64,000 bases of DNA from Flavobacteriaceae bacterium (GTDB lineage Bacteria; Bacteroidota; Bacteroidia; Flavobacteriales; Flavobacteriaceae). The stretch lies in contig WUAI01000009.1 in assembly GCA_009827225.1 (NCBI GenBank), positions 1 to 64,000 of the forward strand, given 5' to 3'. This document shows, one piece after another, positions 41,357 to 49,095 of the stretch (its first letter is position 1; every line of letters begins with the position of its first letter). The notes below the pieces were generated by a model, which did no database searches, was not told where the DNA came from, and worked only from the letters and a program-made list of their open reading frames with translations. Position numbers and translations under genes: made by a program.

Positions 41357-41665
41357 ATGTCGAATACAGCAAAAGCAAAAGCCATTATGGTGGATCATTT
41401 CCACTCGGGCAATTATGAAAATATGAGCACCGCGGATTTGGTAAGTGTGCGCGATGAACTAGCCGATCTTTGGATACAAATAGACCAGGTCGATATTCGT
41501 GTGGGTATGAGCCAGCAGGAAGTAAAGGATGCTTTGAGCGATCCTTTTATTGAAAACGATGGTACCTGGATGTACCCATCAACGTTCGACCAGTATTACT
41601 ACAGTATCGAATTTGATTCGGGGCTGGTAAAGGAAACGGATTTTGTAGCACTTAAAATATTCTGA
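41357..41665 (+). CDS. Small protein with BamE/SmpA-like motif
   Basis: This 102-residue protein has no signal peptide. The central stretch VDIRVGMSQQEVKDALSDPF followed by a W.Y strand and YYSIEFDSGLV matches the pattern of BamE/SmpA/OmlA domains. These are usually in lipoproteins, so a cytoplasmic version is noteworthy. It lies one base upstream of a HEXXH protein on the same strand, and the two are very likely co-translated. Function is unknown. Confidence 0.65.
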   Translation: MSNTAKAKAIMVDHFHSGNYENMSTADLVSVRDELADLWIQIDQVDIRVGMSQQEVKDALSDPFIENDGTWMYPSTFDQYYYSIEFDSGLVKETDFVALKIF

Positions 41666-41666
41666 T

Positions 41667-42359
41667 ATGGCCTTTACCAACGAGACAGCGTTTATCAACG
41701 GACTGAAAACCACACCCGACCAGACCAAGGCCATTGAAGCTCTGTTCAATGATCCCGATTTTCTGAAGATTTGGAACTATTTAAAAAATTGTCAAAAGGT
41801 CATCGAACTGAAATCAATCCCCGGATACAAAATACGGGGTAAGGAACGATTTGGAGGCTATACAGCCGGAAGAAAGGGAACTTTTGTAGTGAATCCTACC
41901 AAACCCGAACACAGGGATAACCCTATGGAAATGGTAGATACCATTATACATGAGTGCATCCATGCAGTTTTGGATGTCCAAAAAGACTGCGGGGATACCA
42001 ACTATCCTTTTAGCAAAGAAATCACGGAAGTGTATGAGGACCCCAATATCAAAGGGACTCCCACCACTTCAAAGAAACATGTGGATCCTCGAGATAAAGA
42101 CCATATGGACAAGCACTATGGAGATAGTGCCAGTAGTCCCAACGATGAGTACATCGATATCAATGATAAGGCGCAACAACTGATCATCAAGATTATTAGA
42201 AGGTTAATGAAACAGACAAAAGTGGGCAAGAAGACTCTCACTTTCGAAAATGAGGAAAAACGAAATCCGCCAAGCAAACCCGGTGGTTGCATATTGGTTC
42301 TTGCAACATTAGTGCTTTTGATCGGTAGCGTTATCTATTTTGCTATCCAAATGGTATAA
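41667..42359 (+). CDS. Putative membrane-anchored HEXXH metallopeptidase
   Basis: A 230-residue protein with a zinc-binding motif HECIHAVLD (about residues 93-101) in MVDTIIHECIHAVLDVQKD, as in zincin peptidases. The C-terminal ~20 residues are a hydrophobic helix (GGCILVLATLVLLIGSVIYF), giving a tail-anchored layout with the catalytic part in the cytoplasm. The third zinc ligand is probably the Glu in KEITEVYED about 20 residues later. I do not recognise the family. It is co-directional with the BamE-like gene, 1 base apart, and convergent with the thioesterase. Confidence 0.68.
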   Translation: MAFTNETAFINGLKTTPDQTKAIEALFNDPDFLKIWNYLKNCQKVIELKSIPGYKIRGKERFGGYTAGRKGTFVVNPTKPEHRDNPMEMVDTIIHECIHAVLDVQKDCGDTNYPFSKEITEVYEDPNIKGTPTTSKKHVDPRDKDHMDKHYGDSASSPNDEYIDINDKAQQLIIKIIRRLMKQTKVGKKTLTFENEEKRNPPSKPGGCILVLATLVLLIGSVIYFAIQMV

Positions 42360-42368
42360 TTCTTCCGG

Positions 42369-42755
42369 TTAATAAATAGGAATGGGATTCATATGGTCGT
42401 CTACTGCAACGTAGGTGAAATAACCCGTGACCACACTGTCGCGTTTTTCGCTGTACATATCTTCCATAAAGATCTCTACCTTCACCACACAGCTGGTATT
42501 ACCCACTTTCTCTACACGAGCCACCAGTTCTACAATTGTTCCCTGCGGAATCGGGGTGGTAAAGTCGATCTTTTCTGTGCTCACTGTAACCACTTTTTTT
42601 CTACTGAAACGGGTGGCGCAAATAAATGATGCTTCGTCCATCATGTGTAAGGTGGTGCCACCGAAAAGGGTGTCGTAGTGGTTGGTGGTATTAGGAAATA
42701 CGGCTTTGAAAATCCGGGTTTCACTGTTATGAATCCTTTGTGTAAGATCAGACAT
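42369..42755 (-). CDS. Acyl-CoA thioesterase (hotdog fold, YciA-like)
   Basis: This 128-residue protein has the hotdog thioesterase signature NHYDTLFGGTTLHMMDEASFI with the key Asp/Glu, then the core strands VVTVSTEKIDFTTPIPQG and GNTSCVVKVEIFME. It hydrolyses acyl-CoA to free acid and CoA, likely as a hexamer in the cytoplasm. Divergent from the nitroreductase gene across about 100 bases. Confidence 0.9.
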   Translation of the reverse strand: MSDLTQRIHNSETRIFKAVFPNTTNHYDTLFGGTTLHMMDEASFICATRFSRKKVVTVSTEKIDFTTPIPQGTIVELVARVEKVGNTSCVVKVEIFMEDMYSEKRDSVVTGYFTYVAVDDHMNPIPIY

Positions 42756-42821
42756 AGGGTTTTACTTTTATCTTATCAAAATTATCAATGGAAGGCAACT
42801 TTCGTTTACGTTCACCCATCG

Positions 42822-42829
42822 TATTTTTG
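42822..42829 (+). promoter_or_regulatory. -7 promoter element of the nitroreductase gene
   Basis: TATTTTTG fits TAnnTTTG exactly, 24 bases before the ATG at 42853. Confidence 0.45.
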
Positions 42830-42852
42830 TATGGTAAATGTAATTCGAAAAA

Positions 42853-43488
42853 ATGGCTTCAGACATTATTGAAAAATTAAATTGGCGATACGCCACCAAA
42901 AAATTTGATTCGACCCGTAAACTTTCCGAAGAAAAAATACAAATTCTGAAAGATGCCTTCAATCTCACGGCGACCTCCTATGGACTTCAGCCACTGAAGA
43001 TGGTAGTTATACAGAATGAGGACCTTCAGCAGAAATTGGTGGCTGCCAGTATGGAGCAGCAGCAGGTGGCTCAAGCTTCTCATGTTTTGGTTTTATGTAT
43101 TGAAGCTTCTTTGACTTCCTCATACATCAAGAACCATTTCAATAGGGTAGAGGACATTCGTAATACTCCCAGGGAAATTTTGGATCCTTTTGAAGAAAAC
43201 CTGATCAGTTCATTTTCCTCGAAAGAGCAGGAAGACATTTCACTTTGGATGGCTAAACAAGCTTACATTGCTATGGGTAACCTACTCACCGTTTGTGCGT
43301 ATGAAGAAATCGATTCCTGCCCGATGGAAGGATTCGTTCCGGCCCAGTACGACGAAATTCTTGGTTTAACTGAAAAACGATTGCAATCGGTGCTGGTGCT
43401 GCCGGTAGGCTATCGTGCTGAAGACGATATGTTCTCGGAACTTAAAAAAGTTCGACGCGGTACTGAAGAGGTGATTATCGAGATGTAG
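42853..43488 (+). CDS. NAD(P)H-dependent nitroreductase family oxidoreductase
   Basis: This 211-residue flavoprotein has the NfsB-like N-terminal pattern KLNWRYATKKFDSTRKLSEE (Arg and Lys FMN contacts), NLTATSYGLQPLKMVVIQN and a late DSCPMEGFVPAQYDEILGL. These enzymes use FMN and NAD(P)H to reduce quinones or nitro compounds. Monocistronic by position; the M23 peptidase follows 29 bases later on the same strand. Confidence 0.9.
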   Translation: MASDIIEKLNWRYATKKFDSTRKLSEEKIQILKDAFNLTATSYGLQPLKMVVIQNEDLQQKLVAASMEQQQVAQASHVLVLCIEASLTSSYIKNHFNRVEDIRNTPREILDPFEENLISSFSSKEQEDISLWMAKQAYIAMGNLLTVCAYEEIDSCPMEGFVPAQYDEILGLTEKRLQSVLVLPVGYRAEDDMFSELKKVRRGTEEVIIEM

Positions 43489-43517
43489 GCTTTGGTGATT
43501 TTTGCTATTTTTAGTAC

Positions 43518-44099
43518 ATGATCACCCGTACCACACGCCGATTTCTAACCATTCTTATTACGGGGACCTTTACCATTTGGTTCGACCGAAAATACCGGAA
43601 ATACACGGTGATACCGTTACTCATACTAATTGTCGGGTTTCTTATCCCGCAGAATTTAATGTTACCTGTAAAGGGAGCCACGACCTCCGATTGGGACATC
43701 AATTCCTTTTGGGCCTATCCCTGGGGAACCTCCATAACACATAAAGGGATTGATATCTTTCAACGGAAGGGAGCCGAAGTGATTTCTGCCACTCACGGAT
43801 GGGTAATTTATACACATGAAGGGGGTAAAGGAGGGAAGTCGGTGATGGTGCTGGGTCCAAAGTGGCGATTTCATTATTATGCACATTTAGATGAAATAAA
43901 AGCCACTCCCTTTGTTCCGGTGAAGCAGGGAGCAGTAATTGGGACCGTTGGGGACACGGGTAATGCCAAAGGCAAACCACCGCATTTACATTATGCCATC
44001 ACTTCACCTTTTCCTTATGTAAATCGATATGACAAAGAAGCAGTGCACGGTTGGAAGAAAATGTTCTATCTGAATCCTGATAGTTATCTGCGGAAATAA
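43518..44099 (+). CDS. M23 family metallopeptidase, membrane-anchored
   Basis: This 193-residue protein has an N-terminal membrane segment (about residues 33-52) and a LytM-type M23 domain. Zinc ligands are His and Asp in HKGIDIFQ and His in HLHYA; a third catalytic His is in FHYYAHLDE. M23 enzymes cleave cross-bridges of peptidoglycan. The start has alternatives in the first 30 residues. It follows the nitroreductase but function does not suggest a shared operon. Confidence 0.88.
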   Translation: MITRTTRRFLTILITGTFTIWFDRKYRKYTVIPLLILIVGFLIPQNLMLPVKGATTSDWDINSFWAYPWGTSITHKGIDIFQRKGAEVISATHGWVIYTHEGGKGGKSVMVLGPKWRFHYYAHLDEIKATPFVPVKQGAVIGTVGDTGNAKGKPPHLHYAITSPFPYVNRYDKEAVHGWKKMFYLNPDSYLRK

Positions 44100-44108
44100 T
44101 ACGAAAGA

Positions 44109-44495
44109 TTATTCCACTTTCGTCATCACAAACTGGTAGAGATTGTCGTTACCGGGAATCTGAATTTCGATAGTAACATCAAGACCGTTAACTTCCAGAA
44201 TAGAAACCAAAAACGGAATTTCTTCGTATCCCTTCGTAGCAGGATTGTTGGACTCTTCCAGAAGAAGTTCATAATTGCAATCGTCGATCCACGTGATCTT
44301 GTATTTTGAAATATGCCCGCTGCCCTTGGTATATTCGGTCTGGTAATTGTCATCACGCTCGATCATTCCTTCATAGCCCGATGCCTCATCGGATACCCGA
44401 AACTGGCCGGTCTTGAAATAATCACAATCGTGTTCCTGTGCGGAAAGCTGGGTAAAAAATAGAAGGGAGAAGATCAGGAGTAAAGTTCGTTTCAT
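44109..44495 (-). CDS. Small secreted protein of unknown function
   Basis: This 128-residue protein has a signal peptide ending QLSAQ. The mature ~108 residues are beta-rich, starting HDCDYFKTGQFRVSD, with two Cys (C-D-Y and D-D-C-N-Y) that may form a disulfide, and TGQF and TWIDDCNYELLLEE segments. I recall similar short flavobacterial proteins carrying misleading names in databases, so I leave it unnamed. It is alone on its strand between the M23 and DegT genes. Confidence 0.7.
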   Translation of the reverse strand: MKRTLLLIFSLLFFTQLSAQEHDCDYFKTGQFRVSDEASGYEGMIERDDNYQTEYTKGSGHISKYKITWIDDCNYELLLEESNNPATKGYEEIPFLVSILEVNGLDVTIEIQIPGNDNLYQFVMTKVE

Positions 44496-44566
44496 AGCAC
44501 TTATTCTAAGATGGTTGTCGCAAGCTACGAATAATTCTTAAAGATTCGAATTCTGATTTATGGTCA

Positions 44567-44596
44567 TTGTTGTTCGCCGCGCAACGATTACCTTTG
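44567..44596 (+). promoter_or_regulatory. Promoter of the DegT aminotransferase gene
   Basis: TTG at 44567-44569 (and 44570-44572), a 19- or 16-base spacer and TACCTTTG at 44589-44596 make a complete Bacteroidota promoter, 36 bases before the ATG. Confidence 0.6.
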
Positions 44597-44631
44597 CAGC
44601 GCATCTAACTTTTATAAATCACAACTAGCAT

Positions 44632-45843
44632 ATGCCCGGATTTGAAGTATTTGGAGAAGAAGAAAGAAACGAAGTAAACGACGTTCTTGAAAATGGCGTT
44701 TTAATGCGTTATGGCTTTGATGGTATGCGCAATGGACACTGGAAAGCTAAAGAATTCGAGGCGGCCTTCGCCGAAAGAATGGACGTAGAGCATTGCCAGT
44801 TGGTGTCCAGCGGGACTTCAGCGCTTACCGTTGCGTTGGCTTCTGCAGGAGTGGGAGCCGGAGATGAGGTGATCATGCCAACATTCACGTTCGTTGCAAG
44901 CTTCGAATCGATTATGATGCTGGGTGCTGTACCCGTATTGGTGGATATAGATGAAACCCTAACCCTCGATCCAGAAGCCGTAGAAAAGGCCATCACCGAA
45001 AGAACCAAATGCGTGATGCCGGTTCATATGTGTGGTTCCATGGCAAACCTCAAAGCGTTAAAGGCCATTTGTGAGAAACACGACTTGCTGCTTTTGGAGG
45101 ATGCGTGTCAGGCGATTGGTGGAACTTTTGAAGGGAAACCTTTGGGAAGTTATGGTGACTTAGGGTGTTTTTCTTTTGATTTTGTAAAAACGATTACCTG
45201 CGGAGAAGGTGGAGCGGTGATCACGAACAACAAACAATACGCGGTCAATGCCGATCAATACCAGGATCACGGTCACGACCATATAGGGAACGATCGGGGA
45301 GCGGAAACACATCCTACCCTGGGGTATAATTTCAGAATTTCTGAATTGAATGCGGCGGTGGGAATCGCGCAACTTCGAAAGATCGATGATATTTTGGCAT
45401 TGCAGCGAAAGAATTACACGATTATGCGTGAAGCTCTTTCGGAAGTGGAAGGAGTTACCTTCCGAAGAGTGCCCGAAGGTGGAGTGGAAAACTATTCTTT
45501 TCTGAATTTCTATTTACCTACCGCTGAATTAACACAAAAAGCTCATAAGTCCTTAGGTGCTGAAGGAGTGGATGCTTGCTTCTACTGGTTTAACAATAAC
45601 TGGCATTACATCCACGGTTGGGAGCACTTGAGGAATTTAAAGAGTTTGATGCCGTTACCTTCAGAAATTAAAAACAGAATTCAGGATTTGAATTCAGCCG
45701 ATTTCTCCAAAAGTGATGCCTGGATGAGTCGTACAATTTCTTCTTTGGTGAAAGTGGGGTGGACGGAAGCTCAGGTTCAGGAGAGAGCCGCCACCATGAA
45801 AAGGGTGATTTCAGAAATACTTAAAAAGGAATATACTCTGTAA
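44632..45843 (+). CDS. DegT/DnrJ/EryC1/StrS family aminotransferase
   Basis: A 403-residue fold-type I PLP enzyme. PLP contacts are VSSGTSALTVALASAGVG (phosphate-binding), the Asp in LLLEDACQAIGG, and the Schiff-base Lys in SFDFVKTITCGEGGAV. Family members make amino sugars for surface polysaccharides or antibiotics. There is no sugar-nucleotide gene nearby, so substrate is open. It overlaps the convergent ribB by 23 bases. Confidence 0.88.
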   Translation: MPGFEVFGEEERNEVNDVLENGVLMRYGFDGMRNGHWKAKEFEAAFAERMDVEHCQLVSSGTSALTVALASAGVGAGDEVIMPTFTFVASFESIMMLGAVPVLVDIDETLTLDPEAVEKAITERTKCVMPVHMCGSMANLKALKAICEKHDLLLLEDACQAIGGTFEGKPLGSYGDLGCFSFDFVKTITCGEGGAVITNNKQYAVNADQYQDHGHDHIGNDRGAETHPTLGYNFRISELNAAVGIAQLRKIDDILALQRKNYTIMREALSEVEGVTFRRVPEGGVENYSFLNFYLPTAELTQKAHKSLGAEGVDACFYWFNNNWHYIHGWEHLRNLKSLMPLPSEIKNRIQDLNSADFSKSDAWMSRTISSLVKVGWTEAQVQERAATMKRVISEILKKEYTL

Positions 45844-46969
45844 TTTCCAATCCGTAACCAATCATTCCTACACGCTTGGTTTGTTCATTGTTGGAAATAA
45901 GCCGGATCTTCGAAATTCCCAGGTCATGCAAGATCTGTGCTCCAATTCCGAAATCCTTAGCGTCCATTTCAATGCGAGGTGCTTTTGCAACGCTGGTTCC
46001 GGTCTGAGCTTCTTTTAATGCCGAAAGACGCTTCAGTAAGTTAAATGACTGACTTTGCTGATTGATAAACACCACGGCCCCTTTACCTTGCGTATTTACA
46101 GCCTGGAACATATCGTCCAGTTTTTTGTCGGCATTGTTCGTAAGCGTACCCAGAATATCATTATTCACTAAGGTTGAATTGACGCGAACAGGCACAGGTT
46201 CATTTGCAGCCCACTCTCCTTTGGTCAACGCGATGTGTATCTGCTGATTCGTAGTTTGTTCGTAGGCGCGCAGTCGGTAGGAACCAAACTTGGTTTCGAT
46301 CTGAAAATCTTCTTTTTTTTCAATCAACGAATCATGCTCCATTCGATACGCAACCAAATCTTCGATCGAAATTAATTTCAAATCAAACTTTTTGGCTACT
46401 TCCAGTAATTGTGGCAATCGGGCCATGGTTCCGTCTTCATTTAGAATCTCAACCAAAATACCTGCGGGTTGCAAACCTGCCAATCTTGCCAGGTCGATGG
46501 CGGCTTCGGTATGTCCGGTTCTTCGCAGAACTCCTCCTTCCTTAGCGCGCAATGGAAAAATATGTCCAGGTCGACCGAGGTCCCCGGCCTTAGTTTCAGG
46601 ATTCACCAGAGCTTTGATGGTTTTGGCACGATCATGGACCGAAATTCCCGTAGTACAGCCATGGCCTATGAGGTCCACAGAAACGGTAAACTGTGTATGA
46701 TGTAATACCGTATTATTTTCTACCATCATCGTTAGGTCCAATTCTTTGCAACGCTCCTCAGTGATCGGTGCACAGATGAGTCCGCGCCCGTGAGTCGCCA
46801 TGAAATTGATCATTTCAGGGGTAACCAATTCCGCGGCAGCGATAAAATCACCTTCATTTTCCCGATTTTCATCATCCACGACAATAACGATCTTTCCATT
46901 TCGAATGTCTTTAATAGCTTCGGAGATGGTATTCAGTTGTGTTGTCTTCACGTTTTCAGTAGAAATCAT
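45821..46969 (-). CDS. ribB: 3,4-dihydroxy-2-butanone-4-phosphate synthase with degenerate GTP cyclohydrolase II domain
   Basis: About 382 residues, the length of a RibBA fusion. The N-terminal RibB half has all expected motifs: [32 protein letters not shown] and [12 protein letters not shown]. The C-terminal half aligns with GTP cyclohydrolase II by PVPVRVNST, but where active enzymes have a zinc site of three Cys (HSECLTGDVFGSLRCDCG pattern), this protein has [18 protein letters not shown], with no Cys. The REGRG region is also lost (VVFINQQ). So it should make DHBP but not open GTP. The longest frame starts at TTG 46984; the ATG at 46969 is preferred. Confidence 0.88.
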   Translation of the reverse strand: MISTENVKTTQLNTISEAIKDIRNGKIVIVVDDENRENEGDFIAAAELVTPEMINFMATHGRGLICAPITEERCKELDLTMMVENNTVLHHTQFTVSVDLIGHGCTTGISVHDRAKTIKALVNPETKAGDLGRPGHIFPLRAKEGGVLRRTGHTEAAIDLARLAGLQPAGILVEILNEDGTMARLPQLLEVAKKFDLKLISIEDLVAYRMEHDSLIEKKEDFQIETKFGSYRLRAYEQTTNQQIHIALTKGEWAANEPVPVRVNSTLVNNDILGTLTNNADKKLDDMFQAVNTQGKGAVVFINQQSQSFNLLKRLSALKEAQTGTSVAKAPRIEMDAKDFGIGAQILHDLGISKIRLISNNEQTKRVGMIGYGLEITEYIPF

Positions 46970-47009
46970 ATTACGATATTTCAAGGTACAAAGATACGCA
47001 ATGAAAAGT

Positions 47010-48440
47010 TTATTTTGCTTTTTTAAATAGCCTTCCGATGCGCTGTAGAAAGGTGTCTATATCGATGATTCCCTGATCGGTTGTAGCACGATAAGTGAGC
47101 CAGATTCCGAGGGGAAGCATGATCACAGTACTTAGCCAGCTGGCGATAAACGGATGCATGGTACCATCTTCTGCGCTGTTCTTGGCGAATATGCCGATAA
47201 AATGATAGGTGAGGAACAGCAGGATCGCCACTACCATAGGCAATCCCATACCGCCTTTTCGGATGATAGCTCCCAGCGGGGCACCCACGAAGAATAAAAT
47301 AATACAGGCAATTGCGAGAATGTATTTCTCGTGCAAAGCGATCTCGTGTTTGTTGAGGGCTTTTGTTTTACGCTGAAACTCCATCTTCTTGGCATTTAGT
47401 GTCTGAAGAGTTCCGCGAGTATTATCGATGGCTGTAGAAACGATTTGCAATTGCTGGCCCGACTTGAAATAATCCAGTAACTCGGCATACGTCGTGTCTC
47501 GCTTTTTCTTTGGCGGAACCGTATCCCTGATTTTTGTAATTCCGGCACGGTAATACATGTTTTCAGAAAACAGTTGAATATCCCGGCTGTAGCTTGTAGA
47601 GAGACGGTCGATCTCGGAAAATAGTTCGTTGATCTTATACATGTTGTGGTTGCTCAGGTCGTTTTCCTTGTCGATGTCGGCATCGTTGAGCTCTGTAAGA
47701 TCCAGGTTGATGGTATATCGTTCAAAATAACTCTTGGCAAAAGGCCGGTTACGTTGCTTCATGATATTCTTAACCTGAACATCTTCATAATAATTCCCGT
47801 CTTTCAGAATCAGAGAAAGCGTATTGCTTCCTTTTTCGCTGGCCAATTCTCCCTCGTCGGCAATGGTTACCTTGGTGTTTTTACTTGGACTGTTGGGGTT
47901 TTTTTGATGGATCACAACCCCTCGTAAAAACTGCTCACGATCGCCGTATTTCTCTTCCACCTTTATGTTGAAATTGTCCCCGATACTACTGAATTGCCCT
48001 TCCACGATTGCCATGGACGGACTCACCTGGGCGATATTCCGGCGAAGGTTCTGCCATTTATATTCGGAGTAGGGGATCACATTATTCGCAAAGAAGAAGG
48101 CAAGTACGGATAATCCCACAATAAAGAATGTCAGGCTTCGCATGGCTCTCTGTAAGGAGATCCCGGTCGATTTCATAGCCGCGAATTCGTATTTCTCGGC
48201 AAAACTTCCGAAGACCATCAAAGAGGTTACCAGAATAGTGAGCGGCAAAACTAAGGGAATAAGTCGTGGTGAAACGTACCAAAGGAATTTTAGTACGACC
48301 CATACATCCAGATCTTTTCCGGCTAGTTCAGAAATGTACAACCAGATGGTTTGAAGCACAAAAATGAACATTAAAATAATGAAGACGCTAAAAAACGTCT
48401 TCAGGTATGCTGTTAATATGTAACGGTCTAATATTTTCAA
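47010..48440 (-). CDS. LptF/LptG family permease
   Basis: A 476-residue inner-membrane protein with three N-terminal and three C-terminal transmembrane segments flanking a large periplasmic beta-jellyroll (about residues 130-365). Signature parts are MKILDRYILTAYLKTFFSVF, EFAAMKSTGISLQRAMR and the late helix ILFFVGAPLGAIIRKGG. LptF and LptG with LptB extract lipopolysaccharide from the inner membrane. It lies 9 bases after lolA. No LptB is in the window. Confidence 0.9.
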   Translation of the reverse strand: MKILDRYILTAYLKTFFSVFIILMFIFVLQTIWLYISELAGKDLDVWVVLKFLWYVSPRLIPLVLPLTILVTSLMVFGSFAEKYEFAAMKSTGISLQRAMRSLTFFIVGLSVLAFFFANNVIPYSEYKWQNLRRNIAQVSPSMAIVEGQFSSIGDNFNIKVEEKYGDREQFLRGVVIHQKNPNSPSKNTKVTIADEGELASEKGSNTLSLILKDGNYYEDVQVKNIMKQRNRPFAKSYFERYTINLDLTELNDADIDKENDLSNHNMYKINELFSEIDRLSTSYSRDIQLFSENMYYRAGITKIRDTVPPKKKRDTTYAELLDYFKSGQQLQIVSTAIDNTRGTLQTLNAKKMEFQRKTKALNKHEIALHEKYILAIACIILFFVGAPLGAIIRKGGMGLPMVVAILLFLTYHFIGIFAKNSAEDGTMHPFIASWLSTVIMLPLGIWLTYRATTDQGIIDIDTFLQRIGRLFKKAK

Positions 48441-48449
48441 ACGAAAGAA

Positions 48450-49094
48450 TTAATCCAACTCGTCAATGTAATAGCCTTCTTCCTCGTATTTTTCTTTGTC
48501 AAAGGTAAAAAGTGTTTTGGACAAAGGTTGATTGGTTTTAAAAGAATTAACAGTTAATGTATACTTGGTGCCCTGGGCATCGGTTTGAATCAATCTGTAG
48601 ATATGCTTGGTTTGAACATCAATTCCAAGCAGTATATCCTTGATTTCCGCTTTGGAATCGATAGGCATTAATTTTACAAACTGTATTCTTCTCCCTTTTA
48701 TCGTCTGAACAATATCCATTTTAGAAGTGTACCCTTTCTCATAGAAGGTAAGTAGTTTGGAAGGTGTGATCTCCTTGTCATCCTGAGCATTGTATTTGGA
48801 TATAGTTACCTCTTCATCCTCCGGTACGATAGAATATATTTTCTTTCCGTCAAACATGCGGGTGGTTCCCAACATATTCAAAACGTATTTGTCACCATGG
48901 ATGGTCACATTACCTCTTGTGTCCTGGGTTACATTTTCCTTTTTGTTGTTCAGGTTCCATCGGAAATCGATCACGATATTGTCGTATCCTTTTACTTTTT
49001 CCGAAACTTCATTCAATAGCGTTTTGGCGCTCTGAGCCTGTGCCAAATTCAGACTGCATAACGCTACGATCAGGATTGCTGCTACTTTCTTCAT
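48450..49094 (-). CDS. lolA: Outer-membrane lipoprotein carrier LolA-like protein
   Basis: This 214-residue periplasmic protein has a signal peptide ending NLAQAQ. The mature protein has the LolA half-barrel pattern: VIDFRWNLNNKKENV, GDKYVLNMLGTTRMFDGKKIYSIVPEDEEV and the C-terminal LSKTLFTFDKEKYEEEGYYIDELD. LolA carries lipoproteins across the periplasm. It starts one base after the ftsK stop and is followed by the LptF/G gene, an order usual in Flavobacteria. Confidence 0.88.
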   Translation of the reverse strand: MKKVAAILIVALCSLNLAQAQSAKTLLNEVSEKVKGYDNIVIDFRWNLNNKKENVTQDTRGNVTIHGDKYVLNMLGTTRMFDGKKIYSIVPEDEEVTISKYNAQDDKEITPSKLLTFYEKGYTSKMDIVQTIKGRRIQFVKLMPIDSKAEIKDILLGIDVQTKHIYRLIQTDAQGTKYTLTVNSFKTNQPLSKTLFTFDKEKYEEEGYYIDELD

Positions 49095-49095
49095 C

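Noticed and set aside
41194..41385. 63-residue minus-strand frame in an intergenic region
   Set aside because: Overlaps the start of the BamE-like gene and has no signal, RBS or family pattern.
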